Of a stretch of DNA of 64,000 bases, positions 54,640-63,402 are shown piece after piece; within the stretch, counting starts at the first letter, position 1; every line of letters starts with the position of its first letter. Both the position numbers and the translations under genes were made by a program. The notes beneath the pieces were generated by a model. That model did no database searches, had not been told where the DNA came from, and saw only the letters and a program-made list of their open reading frames with translations. The DNA is from Teichococcus oryzae (lineage in GTDB: Bacteria; Pseudomonadota; Alphaproteobacteria; Acetobacterales; Acetobacteraceae): contig NZ_VUKA01000001.1 in assembly GCF_008386565.1 (NCBI RefSeq), positions 558,001-622,000 on the forward strand, read 5' to 3'.

Positions 54640-55866
54640 TTATTCCGCCGGAGCGGCCTGGGCCGGCCACAATTCGGGCTGAAGCTCCTCCCGCCGGTCG
54701 GGGAAGAACAGGGCGCAGGCCAATGTCACGCCGGAGAAGCCGGCCAGCACCACCAGCGTCATGTCCAGCCGCCCCGTCGCCTCATGCAGCAGGCCGATCA
54801 GGGGCGACGCCGCCGCGGCACCGAGGAAGCCCACGAAGAAGCGGATGGAATACAGCTTCACCCGCAGGGGCGGCGCGATGTAGCGGGCGGTCATCGTCTC
54901 GTTCACCGTCACCTGCCCGAAGATGGAGGCGGCCAGCATCGCCGCCAGCGGCAGCACAACCCAGCCCTCGACAAAGGAAAGCGCCAGCATCGCCGGCACC
55001 TGCACCAGTGCCATGGGCAGGAAGACGCGCTTCAGCGTCATCCGGTCGATCATGCGGCCCACGGTGAACTGCGTCAGCCCGCCGCAGATGGTCACGATGA
55101 AGGCCAGCGCGCCGATCACTGGCAGCAGGTCGGGGCTGCTGGCCAGCCGCTCCTCCATCAGCTTGGGCAGCAGCAGGGTGAAGGCGTTGAACACCAGCCC
55201 CGACACGGCGGCGATGGCCAGCAGCACCGCCACCGCGCGCCGCACCACGGCGGGCGGGATAACCGGGAAGGGCTTCTGCGCCCCCCGCGCCGTCGCCATG
55301 TCGATGGCCGGTTCCCGCCAGTAAAGCAGGCCGATGGCGCAGCACAGCACGCCTGGCACCAGGAAGGCCCAGCGCCAGCCCAGCGTGGCCACCAGGAAGG
55401 CCGTCAGCACCGGCGCCGTGGCGACGCCGAGATTGCCGAAAACACCGTTGAGGCCCACCGCGCGCCCCACCTTGTCGCCCGCCGCCTCCACCAGCATGGC
55501 GGTTCCGACCGGGTGATAGATGGCGGAGAAGGCTCCCATTCCTGCCAGCGCCAGGGCCAGCCAGAAGGCCGAAGGGGCGAACCCCGCCAGCGCCATGCAG
55601 CTGCCCGTGCCCAGGAAAAAGGCCAGCATCAGGTTGCGCCGCCCATAGCGCGCCGCCAGCCAGCCCATCGGCAGGGAGCCCACGCCGTAAAGCACGAACA
55701 TGCCGGTGCCGAGCGCCAGGATCGGGCCGTAATCGGTGCCGAAGCGCCCCGGCTCCTGCTGCACCAGGCCGAGCACGGCGGTGGCCAGGATCAGCAGGCT
55801 GAAATGGGTGGCGCTGTGGGCCGCGTTGATGAAGGCGATCTGCCGCGTGGCGGGATGCAGGGACAT
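54640..55866 (-). CDS. MFS transporter, FSR-like
   Basis: Twelve-helix transporter of 408 aa. N-terminal half: INAAHSATHFSLLILATAVLGLVQQEPGRFGTDYGPILALGTGMFVLYGVGSLPMGWLAARYGRRNLMLAFFLGTG; the histidine-rich first helix and SLPMGWLAARYGRR motif resemble the fosmidomycin-resistance-like group. Start set at ATG 55866; the frame to 55941 overlaps the operator region. It is divergent from the AraC gene at 55940 with 73 bp between, so probably its target. Substrate unknown. Confidence 0.85.
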   Translation of the reverse strand: MSLHPATRQIAFINAAHSATHFSLLILATAVLGLVQQEPGRFGTDYGPILALGTGMFVLYGVGSLPMGWLAARYGRRNLMLAFFLGTGSCMALAGFAPSAFWLALALAGMGAFSAIYHPVGTAMLVEAAGDKVGRAVGLNGVFGNLGVATAPVLTAFLVATLGWRWAFLVPGVLCCAIGLLYWREPAIDMATARGAQKPFPVIPPAVVRRAVAVLLAIAAVSGLVFNAFTLLLPKLMEERLASSPDLLPVIGALAFIVTICGGLTQFTVGRMIDRMTLKRVFLPMALVQVPAMLALSFVEGWVVLPLAAMLAASIFGQVTVNETMTARYIAPPLRVKLYSIRFFVGFLGAAAASPLIGLLHEATGRLDMTLVVLAGFSGVTLACALFFPDRREELQPELWPAQAAPAE

Positions 55867-55876
55867 GGCGGTGTTA

Positions 55877-55920
55877 TTCCGGTCTTGCCGTTCCTGCGGG
55901 GAAGGATAGCCTGACCGGAA
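55877..55920. promoter_or_regulatory. Inverted repeat between the MFS and AraC genes
   Basis: TTCCGGTC (55877-55884) and GACCGGAA (55913-55920) are perfect 8-bp arms separated by 28 bp, within the 73-bp divergent intergenic region. This is a candidate operator for the AraC protein or for a dimeric regulator acting on both genes. Confidence 0.5.
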
Positions 55921-55939
55921 AACGACATCCGGCCAGATC

Positions 55940-56755
55940 ATGTCGCCAAACCGTCAATTACCGCCAGCCTACATCATTCCCCAGAGCGATCTGCCGCAGG
56001 ATGCCGTGGACCGCCCCCTGGCCGGTTTCCGGCGTGACTATCCCGATGGCGGCCGAACCCCGCGCCATGCCCACCGCCGCGTGCAGCTGATCTATGCCAG
56101 CCATGGCGTCATGCGGATCACCACCGACCAGGCCGGCTTCGTGGTTCCGGCTGGGCGGGCGCTGTGGGTGCCGGCGGGACTGCCGCATGCCGTGGCGACG
56201 CAGGGGCTGGTGGCCATGCGGGCCCTGTTCCTGCGGGAGGACGCCGCGCGCAGCGGCCCGCCGGGCGTGGCGGTGCTGGCGGTTTCCCCCCTGCTGCGGG
56301 AGCTTATCCTGGCCGCCTGCGAGGAGCCGCCGGAATGGGACCCGGAGGGCCGGGCCGGGCATCTTGCCGCCTTGATCCTGGATGAGATCCGCCGCGCGCC
56401 GACGCTGCCCCTCGGCGTGCCGCAGCCGCGCGACCTGCGCCTTATGCGACTGGCGGAAGCGCTGCGGGAGCAGCCCGGCAGCGCCATGACGCTGGAAGGC
56501 TGGGCGGCCGAGGTGGGCGCCAGCGCCCGCACCCTGTCGCGCCTGTTCCGGGCTGAAACGGGAATGAGCTTTGGCGCGTGGCGGCAGCATTGGCGGCTGG
56601 CGGAGGCCGCGGCCTTGCTGGCGCGCGGGGTGCCGCCGGCCCGCGCCGCGGCGGCGGTGGGGTATGCCAGCGCCCCGGCTTTCGGCGCAGCCTACCGCGC
56701 CGCCTTCGGCGTCACGCCGGGGCAGGCGCAGCGGAAGGCGAACCGTCCGGGATGA
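55940..56755 (+). CDS. AraC family transcriptional regulator with cupin-like sensor
   Basis: Regulator of 271 aa. The N-terminal half is a cupin-like ligand domain (GRTPRHAHRRVQLIYASHGVMRITTDQAGFVVPAGRALWVPAGLPHAV). The C-terminal half carries the two helix-turn-helix units of AraC proteins (MTLEGWAAEVGASARTLSRLFRAETGMSFGAWRQHWRLAEAAALLARGVPPARAAAAVGYASAPAFGAAYRAAFGVTPGQ). It starts at ATG 55940 and is transcribed away from the MFS gene. Confidence 0.92.
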   Translation: MSPNRQLPPAYIIPQSDLPQDAVDRPLAGFRRDYPDGGRTPRHAHRRVQLIYASHGVMRITTDQAGFVVPAGRALWVPAGLPHAVATQGLVAMRALFLREDAARSGPPGVAVLAVSPLLRELILAACEEPPEWDPEGRAGHLAALILDEIRRAPTLPLGVPQPRDLRLMRLAEALREQPGSAMTLEGWAAEVGASARTLSRLFRAETGMSFGAWRQHWRLAEAAALLARGVPPARAAAAVGYASAPAFGAAYRAAFGVTPGQAQRKANRPG

Positions 56756-57030
56756 TGCCGCAAGGGAGAAGCCCGGAATCGTCTTCCAGCGGATCGTGTC
56801 CCGCAGGCATGATGCTCCTTGCCAGGATGTCGGGCCGAGGGGCGCCGTCCGATCGGTGTGGAGAATTCGGGCCGTTTTTCAGTTCAGGAAGGGAAGGGGG
56901 CAGCCTCTGATACCACCTTTGCGAGCGGTTTCAGGCGGCAACTAACACTTTTGCGCTGCCAGCCCCGTGGAACCAAGCCATCTGCGACCCGTTCATAAGC
57001 AAAATCCAACGTCCAAAATGGAGAGCATGA

Positions 57031-57270
57031 ATGAATGGAATGGTGAGCCAAGCCTATACCCAGATGCCGCAGGGCATCGCCAACCGCCTGGCCGAGAAGA
57101 TGCGGGGAGAGCCGGAGGAAGCCTTCCAAAGGACGCTTGAAGCCCGGATCGACGAGATGAGGGCTACCCTGCTGGACCAGGGCTACCCGGCCCCGGCAAC
57201 GAATGAAATCTGCCAGGCCGTGCGCCGGGAAGCCCAGGGGGCATGGGGCCGGCACCACCCGCAAACCTAG
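57031..57270 (+). CDS. Small hypothetical protein
   Basis: Seventy-nine residues, helical and charged (QGIANRLAEKMRGEPEEAFQRTLEARIDEMRATLLDQGYPAPATNEICQAVRREAQ). No family is recognised. GGAG seven bases before the ATG supports translation. The 275 nt before it (56756-57030) hold no other gene that I can see. It is convergent with the LysR gene, which ends at 57393. Confidence 0.5.
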   Translation: MNGMVSQAYTQMPQGIANRLAEKMRGEPEEAFQRTLEARIDEMRATLLDQGYPAPATNEICQAVRREAQGAWGRHHPQT

Positions 57271-57392
57271 GGCGCCGCCGCTCCGCGCCACGCTTGGCCT
57301 TGGCTGCCACAGGCATCCGCGCCCATCGGGGACGGCCGGCCGGCGGGATGCCCTGTTGGCTGGCCGTGTCGCCGGACGCCCTGCTTCAGGCC

Positions 57393-58280
57393 CTAGCGGG
57401 CGAAGGCGCTGTCCAGGAAGTCCAGAAAGACCCGCAGCCGCTGGCTGAGATGCCGGCGGCTTTGATAAACCGCATAGATGGTGTCCTCCATCCTGTGCTC
57501 ATGCCCCGGAAAGAGCTGGATCAGGCGGCCGGAGGCGAGGTCGCGGGTGACCTGGAAATCGGCCAGACGGGCAATGCCGACCCCGGCGCGCGCCATTGCC
57601 ATCAGCATCTGGCCCTGATTTGCCGTCACGCTGCCGCTGGCCTGGATGCGGCGGACGGAGCGGTCATCATCCCGGAAGGTCCAGGTGCTCCAGGGCATGC
57701 GCTTGTTGAAGTTCAGGCATTCATGCTCGGCCAGGGCCGCCGCGCTTTCGGGAATGCCGCGCTCCGCCAGGTAGGATGGCGCGGCGCAGATGATCCAGCG
57801 CATGTCGAGCACCCGCCGGACGATCAGTGACGAATCCGGCAGATCGCCGATGTTGATGGCCACATCCACCCCGCCCTCCAGCAGGTTGCCGGGCTCGTTG
57901 CTCAGGATGAATTCCAGGCGCAGCGCGGGATGCTGCCGGCGGAAGTCGGGCAGGAGCGGCGCCAGCAGATGAACGGCGAAGGTGGGAATGGAACGGACGC
58001 GCAGCACGTCCCGCACCTGGGAGCCTGTGAAGGCCACGGATTCCGCTTCCTCCACTGCCTCGATGGCCTGCCGTGCGGCGGGATAGAAGGCTTCACCCTC
58101 CGGCGTCAGCGCCAGGCTGCGCAGGGAGCGGTTGAACAGCACCACCCCCAGCCGGTTTTCCAGTCGGGCGATCAGCTTGCTGACGGCGGAAGGCGTCAGG
58201 GACAGGGAACGGCCCGCGGCGGAGAAGCTGCCATCTTCCACCGCCCGCACGAAGACCTGCATTTCCCCCAGCCGATCCAT
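57393..58280 (-). CDS. LysR family transcriptional regulator
   Basis: Regulator of 295 aa. The winged-helix domain is residues 1-60 (MDRLGEMQVFVRAVEDGSFSAAGRSLSLTPSAVSKLIARLENRLGVVLFNRSLRSLALTPEG), and the co-inducer domain begins around residue 90 (VRSIPTFAVHLLAPLLPDFRRQHPALRLEFILSNEPGNLLEGGVDVAINIGDLPDSSLIVRRVLDMRWIICAAPSYLAERG). The subgroup resembles CrgA/PecT-like regulators. It is divergent from the BVMO gene with 142 bp between and a LysR-type site in the gap. Confidence 0.93.
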   Translation of the reverse strand: MDRLGEMQVFVRAVEDGSFSAAGRSLSLTPSAVSKLIARLENRLGVVLFNRSLRSLALTPEGEAFYPAARQAIEAVEEAESVAFTGSQVRDVLRVRSIPTFAVHLLAPLLPDFRRQHPALRLEFILSNEPGNLLEGGVDVAINIGDLPDSSLIVRRVLDMRWIICAAPSYLAERGIPESAAALAEHECLNFNKRMPWSTWTFRDDDRSVRRIQASGSVTANQGQMLMAMARAGVGIARLADFQVTRDLASGRLIQLFPGHEHRMEDTIYAVYQSRRHLSQRLRVFLDFLDSAFAR

Positions 58281-58324
58281 CTGACCTGTTCCGTGCCGTC
58301 ACATCAGTTTGGCAGTTTTGGAAA

Positions 58325-58342
58325 TTGCTGGTCCGGAAGCAA
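58325..58342. promoter_or_regulatory. LysR-type binding site between lysR and the BVMO gene
   Basis: TTGCTGGTCCGGAAGCAA is an interrupted palindrome (TTGCT-N8-AGCAA) containing the T-N11-A core that LysR proteins bind. It lies 45 bp from the LysR start and about 80 bp before the BVMO start, the usual spot for autoregulation and activation. Confidence 0.55.
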
Positions 58343-58422
58343 GCCCCTAACCTTTTCCCAAGCGCGGCCTGTCAACAGGGGCCGCTGACGTCCAAGAAGC
58401 AATGCAGGGGAGGCGGTGGAGC

Positions 58423-60066
58423 ATGTCCAGCGCGCAAACATCCACGATCGAAGCCACGGTCGCTCCGGCCACCGTTCTGGATGCGGTGGTGATCGGAGCC
58501 GGCTTCGCCGGGCTCTACCAACTGCATATGCTGCGGGACAAGCTGGGGCTGAAGGTGCAGGTGCTGGAAGCTGGCGATGGCGTCGGCGGCACCTGGTACT
58601 GGAACCGCTATCCAGGCGCCCGCTGCGACTCCGAAAGCTACTACTACTCCTTTTCCTTTTCCGATGAACTGCAACAGGAATGGAGCTGGAGCGAGCGCTA
58701 TCCCGAGCATCACGAGATCCGCCGCTACCTGAACTTTGTCGCCGACAAATTCGACCTGCGCCGCAACATCCGCTTCGAAACCCGCGTCAACCGCGCCTGG
58801 TACGACGAGGATGCCAATCTGTGGCATGCCGAGACGGAGGGCGGCGAACGCTACTCGGCCCGCTTCCTGATCACCGCCGTCGGCTGCCTGTCTTCCGCCA
58901 ACATCCCCAAATTTCCTGGCCTCGAAAGCTTCAAGGGCGATTGGTACCACACCGGCCGCTGGCCGCATGAGCCGGTGGATTTCACAGGCAAGCGCGTCGG
59001 GCTGATCGGAACCGGCTCCACCGGCATCCAGGCCACGCCGGTCATCGCCGAGCAGGCCGCGCATCTCACCGTGTTCCAGCGCACCGCAAATTACAGCATT
59101 CCCGCGCGCAACGCGCCGATGAGCCGGGAGGAGGTGCAGAAGATCAAGGCCGAGTATGCCGCGATCCGGGACCTCGCGAAGCGTTCCCCCAACGGGCATC
59201 CCTTCCTGGTGAACCAGGTTTCCGCGTTGGCCGTGTCCCCCGAGGAGAGGCTCGCCCAGTATGAGGCCGCCTGGGAAACCGGCGGCCTGCGCTTCCGCGC
59301 CAGCTTCATGGACCTGCTGACCAGCAAGGAAGCGAACGACACCGCTGCCGAGTTCATCCGCGCCAAGATTCGAAGCATCGTCAAGGACCCCGAGGTGGCG
59401 GAGCGGCTGACGCCGAAGGACCATCCCTTCGCCACCAAACGTCCACCGGTGGACAGCTATTATTTCGAGACCTTCAACCGCGACAATGTCACGCTGGTCG
59501 ACATCAAGGCGGCGCCCATCGTCGAGATCACGCCGGACGGCATCCGCACCGCCGATGCGGAATATGCGCTGGACATCATCGTCTTCGCCACCGGCTTCGA
59601 TGCCATGACCGGGCCGCTGCTGGCCTTCGACATCGAGGGGCGCGACGGCGTGCCGCTGAAGGATGTCTGGGCGGCCGGGCCGCGCAGCTATCTGGGCCTG
59701 CAGGTGGCGGAATTCCCTAATATGTTCACCATCACCGGCCCGGGCAGCCCGTCCGTGCTGACCAACATGCCGGTGGCGATCGAGCAGCATGTGGAATGGA
59801 TCACCGATTGCATCCGCCACATGCGCGAGCAGGGCATCGCGACCATCGAGGCCGAGCCGGCGGCGGCCGAGGAATGGGTGGCGCATGTGAATGACGCGGC
59901 CAATGCCACGCTGCTGCCCATGGCGAACAGCTCCTGGTATCTGGGGGCCAATGTGCCTGGCAAGCCGCGCGTCTTCATGCCCTATGCGGGCGGCATGGCG
60001 AATTATGCCAAGCGCTGCGCGGAGGTGGCCGCCCGCGGCTATGAAGGCTTTGTGCTGAGGCGCTGA
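58423..60066 (+). CDS. Flavin monooxygenase, Baeyer-Villiger type
   Basis: FAD- and NADPH-dependent oxygenase of 547 aa that inserts oxygen next to a ketone to give an ester or lactone. FAD-binding VVIGAGFAGLYQLHML is near residues 22-37, the Baeyer-Villiger fingerprint is FKGDWYHTGRWPH at about 174-186, and the NADPH site GLIGTGSTGIQATPVI at about 197-212. The conserved FATGFDAMTGPLL also fits. ATG 58423 follows GGTGGAG; an ATG at 58402 is possible. The adjacent ester hydrolase would open the product. Substrate, perhaps a cyclic or aryl ketone, unknown. Confidence 0.92.
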   Translation: MSSAQTSTIEATVAPATVLDAVVIGAGFAGLYQLHMLRDKLGLKVQVLEAGDGVGGTWYWNRYPGARCDSESYYYSFSFSDELQQEWSWSERYPEHHEIRRYLNFVADKFDLRRNIRFETRVNRAWYDEDANLWHAETEGGERYSARFLITAVGCLSSANIPKFPGLESFKGDWYHTGRWPHEPVDFTGKRVGLIGTGSTGIQATPVIAEQAAHLTVFQRTANYSIPARNAPMSREEVQKIKAEYAAIRDLAKRSPNGHPFLVNQVSALAVSPEERLAQYEAAWETGGLRFRASFMDLLTSKEANDTAAEFIRAKIRSIVKDPEVAERLTPKDHPFATKRPPVDSYYFETFNRDNVTLVDIKAAPIVEITPDGIRTADAEYALDIIVFATGFDAMTGPLLAFDIEGRDGVPLKDVWAAGPRSYLGLQVAEFPNMFTITGPGSPSVLTNMPVAIEQHVEWITDCIRHMREQGIATIEAEPAAAEEWVAHVNDAANATLLPMANSSWYLGANVPGKPRVFMPYAGGMANYAKRCAEVAARGYEGFVLRR

Positions 60067-60068
60067 GC

Positions 60069-60998
60069 ATGGCCGCGGTTCATCCCGACATTCGCGCCCT
60101 GATGCAAAAGGTGCGCGAAGCCGGCAATCCTCCCTTCGAGGCGCTGGGCCCGGTTGCCGCGCGCAAGGTCCATGCGGAGCGCGCATTAGCCCTGCAAAGC
60201 GAGCGGGACAGCCTGCCCGTGGTCCAGGATCTTGCGGCGGATGGCGTGCGGGTGCGGCTTTACCGTGCCACCCCGCCGGAAGCGGGTACGGCACAACCCT
60301 GCCTGCTGTTCCTGCATGGCGGCGGGTGGGTGCTGGGCAGCCTGGAAACGCATGACTGGGTTTGCCGCCGTCTGGCACGGCTGAGCGGCGCCTGCGTGCT
60401 GGCGGTGGATTACCGCCTGGCGCCCGAGCATCCCTATCCGGCGGCAGTGGAGGACTGCCTGACAGCACTGCGCTGGCTGGTTGCGCAGGCGGAGCGCCTG
60501 GGCATCGACGCAACGCGCATCGCCGTCGGCGGCGACAGCGCCGGCGCCAACCTCGCGGCGGTGCTGGCACTGATGGGCCGCGACGGCACGGCGCCGGCCA
60601 GCACCTGCCAATTGCTGTTCTACCCCACGGTCGATCTCGCGATCACGGAGGAGAGCTACGCCCGCACCACCGAGAACATGCTGCTGGGTGCAAGCACGAT
60701 GCGCTGGTTCATCGAGCAGTATGTGCCGCGGCCGGAGCAAAGAACCGAATGGCAGGCCTCGCCCCTGCGGGCGGCCAGCCTGGCCGGATTGCCGGTGAGC
60801 TTCGTGCTGACGGCCGGCCATGATCCGCTGCGCGACGAAGGCCGGCGCTATGCCGCGCGGCTTGAGGCGGAGGGCGTCGCCGTCACGGCCTTGCATCTGT
60901 CCGGCATGACCCATGGATTCCTGACCATGGACCGCGCCGCCGGTCCGGCGGCAGGCGTGCTCGACATGGCAGCGAAGCTGCTGCGCGAAACGTGGTAG
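60069..60998 (+). CDS. Alpha/beta hydrolase, hormone-sensitive lipase family
   Basis: Esterase of 309 aa. The oxyanion-hole motif HGGGWVLGSLETHD is at about residues 86-99, the nucleophile elbow GGDSAGANLAA at about 156-166, the catalytic Asp in GHDPLRDEG at about 255, and the His in GMTHGFLTMD at about 285. It starts 2 nt after the BVMO stop, so both are in one transcript. Together they can convert a ketone to a hydroxy acid or to alcohol plus acid. Confidence 0.93.
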   Translation: MAAVHPDIRALMQKVREAGNPPFEALGPVAARKVHAERALALQSERDSLPVVQDLAADGVRVRLYRATPPEAGTAQPCLLFLHGGGWVLGSLETHDWVCRRLARLSGACVLAVDYRLAPEHPYPAAVEDCLTALRWLVAQAERLGIDATRIAVGGDSAGANLAAVLALMGRDGTAPASTCQLLFYPTVDLAITEESYARTTENMLLGASTMRWFIEQYVPRPEQRTEWQASPLRAASLAGLPVSFVLTAGHDPLRDEGRRYAARLEAEGVAVTALHLSGMTHGFLTMDRAAGPAAGVLDMAAKLLRETW

Positions 60999-61202
60999 GG
61001 CCTCTGCATGGCAGCCGCCTTCATGCGCCGCCATGCAAAAAATCGCGTCCCCTAAAGGAGGACGCATGATTCCGCCGGGGTGGCGATGGACATTGACTTG
61101 GGTGCGCCGCCCTCACCAAGATGCCAAGCTGAAAACATGAAACGAGACTTCCGCGGCACCGCCCAAGGCGGGCACAGGAAGCCACCAAAGGGAGACCACC
61201 GA

Positions 61203-62462
61203 ATGTCCGAGAACCGAGGCGCCATCGGGCGCCGCATGCTGCTAGGCGGTGCGGCCGCGGGCACCGCCATGCTCGCCATGCCGCATGTGGCGGGCGCCCA
61301 GGCCAAGGTGATCCGGGTCGGCATGCCGACCACCCTTTCAGGCCGCATCGCCATTCTCGGCACTTCCAGCCGGACCGCGATCCGCTATGCCTTCAGCCGC
61401 ATCAACGAGGCAGGCGGCATTGGCGGCCGCACGCTGGAAGTGGTGGACCGCGACACCAAGGGGAGGCCGGACGAAGCCGCCAAGATCACGCGTGACCTGA
61501 TCAACAATGACGGCTGCGAGATCCTGATCGACGCGGAATCCTCCGCCGGCTCGTTCGCCGTGCATGAGGTCGTGCGCGACATCCCTGTCCTTTGCCTGCA
61601 CACCAACAGCGAAACCTCGTCGCTGACCGCCGATCCGAAGATGCTGGTGAAGCACGCCTTCCGCTGCGCCAGGCAGGGCGTTCACGATGCGGTGGCAGGT
61701 GGCGTCTATGCCTCGGCCATCTCCAAGGAGCGCGGGCTGAAGCGCTGGATGACCTGTTCGCCGGACTATGCCTTCGGCCGCGACAACACCGCCGAGTTCC
61801 TGATCTTCGCCAAGAAATTCGATCCCGGCATCGAGGTGGTGGACCAGATCTGGCCGCGTCTTTTCGCGCCCGACTACACGGAGAACATCACCAAGATCCT
61901 GCAGGTGAAGCCGCAGGCGATGTATTCCGCGCTGTGGGGCGGGGATCTGGTGAGCTTCGTGGAGCAGGCCAATCTTTACCGGCTGTTCGGCAACCTGACC
62001 TTCTTTTCCTCCTCGCTCGGCGATCCGCCGGTGGCCAGCGCCATCAAGCAGCTGCCGCAAGGCATCCACACCGCTTATCGCTACAACCGGAACTATCCGG
62101 CCAAGCCGGCGAACGTCGCCTTCGCCGACGATTTCACCAAGCTGGCCAAGCATGAGCCGACCAACTGGGCCTGGCAGAATTATGTCGCCTGCGAGTTCAT
62201 CGCGGAGGCGCTCCGCCGCACCAATGGCCGGACCGATCCCACGGCGCTGTCCAACGAGATTTCCGGCATGGAGCTCAAGACGGCCTTCGCGGTGGACGAG
62301 GCCATCACCATGCGTGCCAGCGACCACACCATCATCGGCTATCCCGTTCCCTGGGGGATCACCATTCCGGCCGCGCCCTACGTCAAGGATTTCGTTCCGG
62401 TGGACTGGGCGCAGATCCTGGAGATGGAGCAGGAGTGGAAGAAGGACAAAGGCTTCGCCTGA
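61203..62462 (+). CDS. Branched-chain-type ABC transporter substrate-binding protein
   Basis: Periplasmic leucine-binding-type protein of 419 aa with a twin-arginine-like signal (IGRRMLLGGAAAGTAMLAMPHVAGAQ). The fold is shown by IRVGMPTTLSGRIAILGTSSRTAIRYAFSRINEAGGIGGRTLEVVDRDTKGRPDEAAKITRDLINNDGCEILIDAESSAGSFAVHEVVRD, similar to amide- or urea-binding relatives. I set the start at ATG 61203; the 41 residues upstream in frame are not signal-like. It is followed by livH and livM. Substrate unknown; location suggests a precursor or product of the BVMO pathway. Confidence 0.9.
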   Translation: MSENRGAIGRRMLLGGAAAGTAMLAMPHVAGAQAKVIRVGMPTTLSGRIAILGTSSRTAIRYAFSRINEAGGIGGRTLEVVDRDTKGRPDEAAKITRDLINNDGCEILIDAESSAGSFAVHEVVRDIPVLCLHTNSETSSLTADPKMLVKHAFRCARQGVHDAVAGGVYASAISKERGLKRWMTCSPDYAFGRDNTAEFLIFAKKFDPGIEVVDQIWPRLFAPDYTENITKILQVKPQAMYSALWGGDLVSFVEQANLYRLFGNLTFFSSSLGDPPVASAIKQLPQGIHTAYRYNRNYPAKPANVAFADDFTKLAKHEPTNWAWQNYVACEFIAEALRRTNGRTDPTALSNEISGMELKTAFAVDEAITMRASDHTIIGYPVPWGITIPAAPYVKDFVPVDWAQILEMEQEWKKDKGFA

Positions 62463-62498
62463 CGCTTCCCCAGCCGCCATATTGCCGGGAAACCGAAC

Positions 62499-63401
62499 AT
62501 GAATCTCGAGGTTCTGGCCGGATGCCTCGCATCCGGCGCCTGCGTCGTCACGCAGATCTCCTCCGGCCTGATTGTGGGAATGCTGCTTTTTCTCGTGGCT
62601 TCCGGCCTGTCGCTGATCTTCGGCGTGCTAGGGATCGTCAACTTCGCCCATGGCGCCTTCTACATGGCCGGCGCCTATTTCGCGCTGCTGGCCTATGAAC
62701 AGACCGCCAGCTTCACCGCGGCGCTGGCATTCGGCGCCCTAGCGGCCGGGGTCATTGGCGTGGCGTTCGAGCGCTTCATCATGAGCCGCGTTTATGGCCA
62801 TGACGTGCTGATGCAACTGCTGGTGTGCTACGCCGCGATCCTGATCTTCGACGACCTGGTGAAGATCCTGTTCGGCGCCGACTACAAGCTGATGGGCATG
62901 CCGGATGCCTTCGCTACGGCTCCCATCCAGATCGCCGGCGGCTTCGTGCCGAGCTACTACATCTTCATGCTGGTCATGGCGTTGGCGGCGGGACTGGGCC
63001 TGTGGCTCGGCATCAACAAGACCCGGATCGGCAAGATCATCCGGGCGCTGGCCATCAATCCCCAGATGGTCGGTGCGCTCGGCATCAACACCAAGCTGCT
63101 TTATGCCGGAGTCTTCGGACTCGGCTGCGTGCTGGCCGGGCTGGCCGGCGCACTGGCGGCGCCGGTGCGCAGCCTGACGCCGGGCATGGGGCTTTCCGTG
63201 CTGATCGAAAGCTTCATCGTCACCGTGATCGGCGGCATGGGATCGATCCCCGGCGCGCTGGTGGCGGCATTGTTGATCGGGCTGACCCGTTCCTTCGGCG
63301 CCATTGGCTTTCCCTTGTTTGTTGATGGGCTGATGTTCGGCCTGATGGCGCTTGTTCTGGTGGTCCGGCCCAGCGGGCTGCTTGGCGCGAAGGCAAGCTG
63401 A
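62499..63401 (+). CDS. livH: Branched-chain amino acid-type ABC permease LivH
   Basis: Inner-membrane permease of 300 aa with about eight helices. Characteristic are SGLSLIFGVLGIVNFAHGAFYMAGAYFALLAYE near the start, RAIAINPxMVGALGIN-like IIRALAINPQMVGALGINTKLLYAGVFGLGCVLAGLAGALAAPVRSLTPGMG, and the final GGMGSIPGALVAALLIGLTRSFG. It lies 36 nt after the binding protein and one base before livM. Confidence 0.92.
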   Translation: MNLEVLAGCLASGACVVTQISSGLIVGMLLFLVASGLSLIFGVLGIVNFAHGAFYMAGAYFALLAYEQTASFTAALAFGALAAGVIGVAFERFIMSRVYGHDVLMQLLVCYAAILIFDDLVKILFGADYKLMGMPDAFATAPIQIAGGFVPSYYIFMLVMALAAGLGLWLGINKTRIGKIIRALAINPQMVGALGINTKLLYAGVFGLGCVLAGLAGALAAPVRSLTPGMGLSVLIESFIVTVIGGMGSIPGALVAALLIGLTRSFGAIGFPLFVDGLMFGLMALVLVVRPSGLLGAKAS

Positions 63402-63402
63402 G

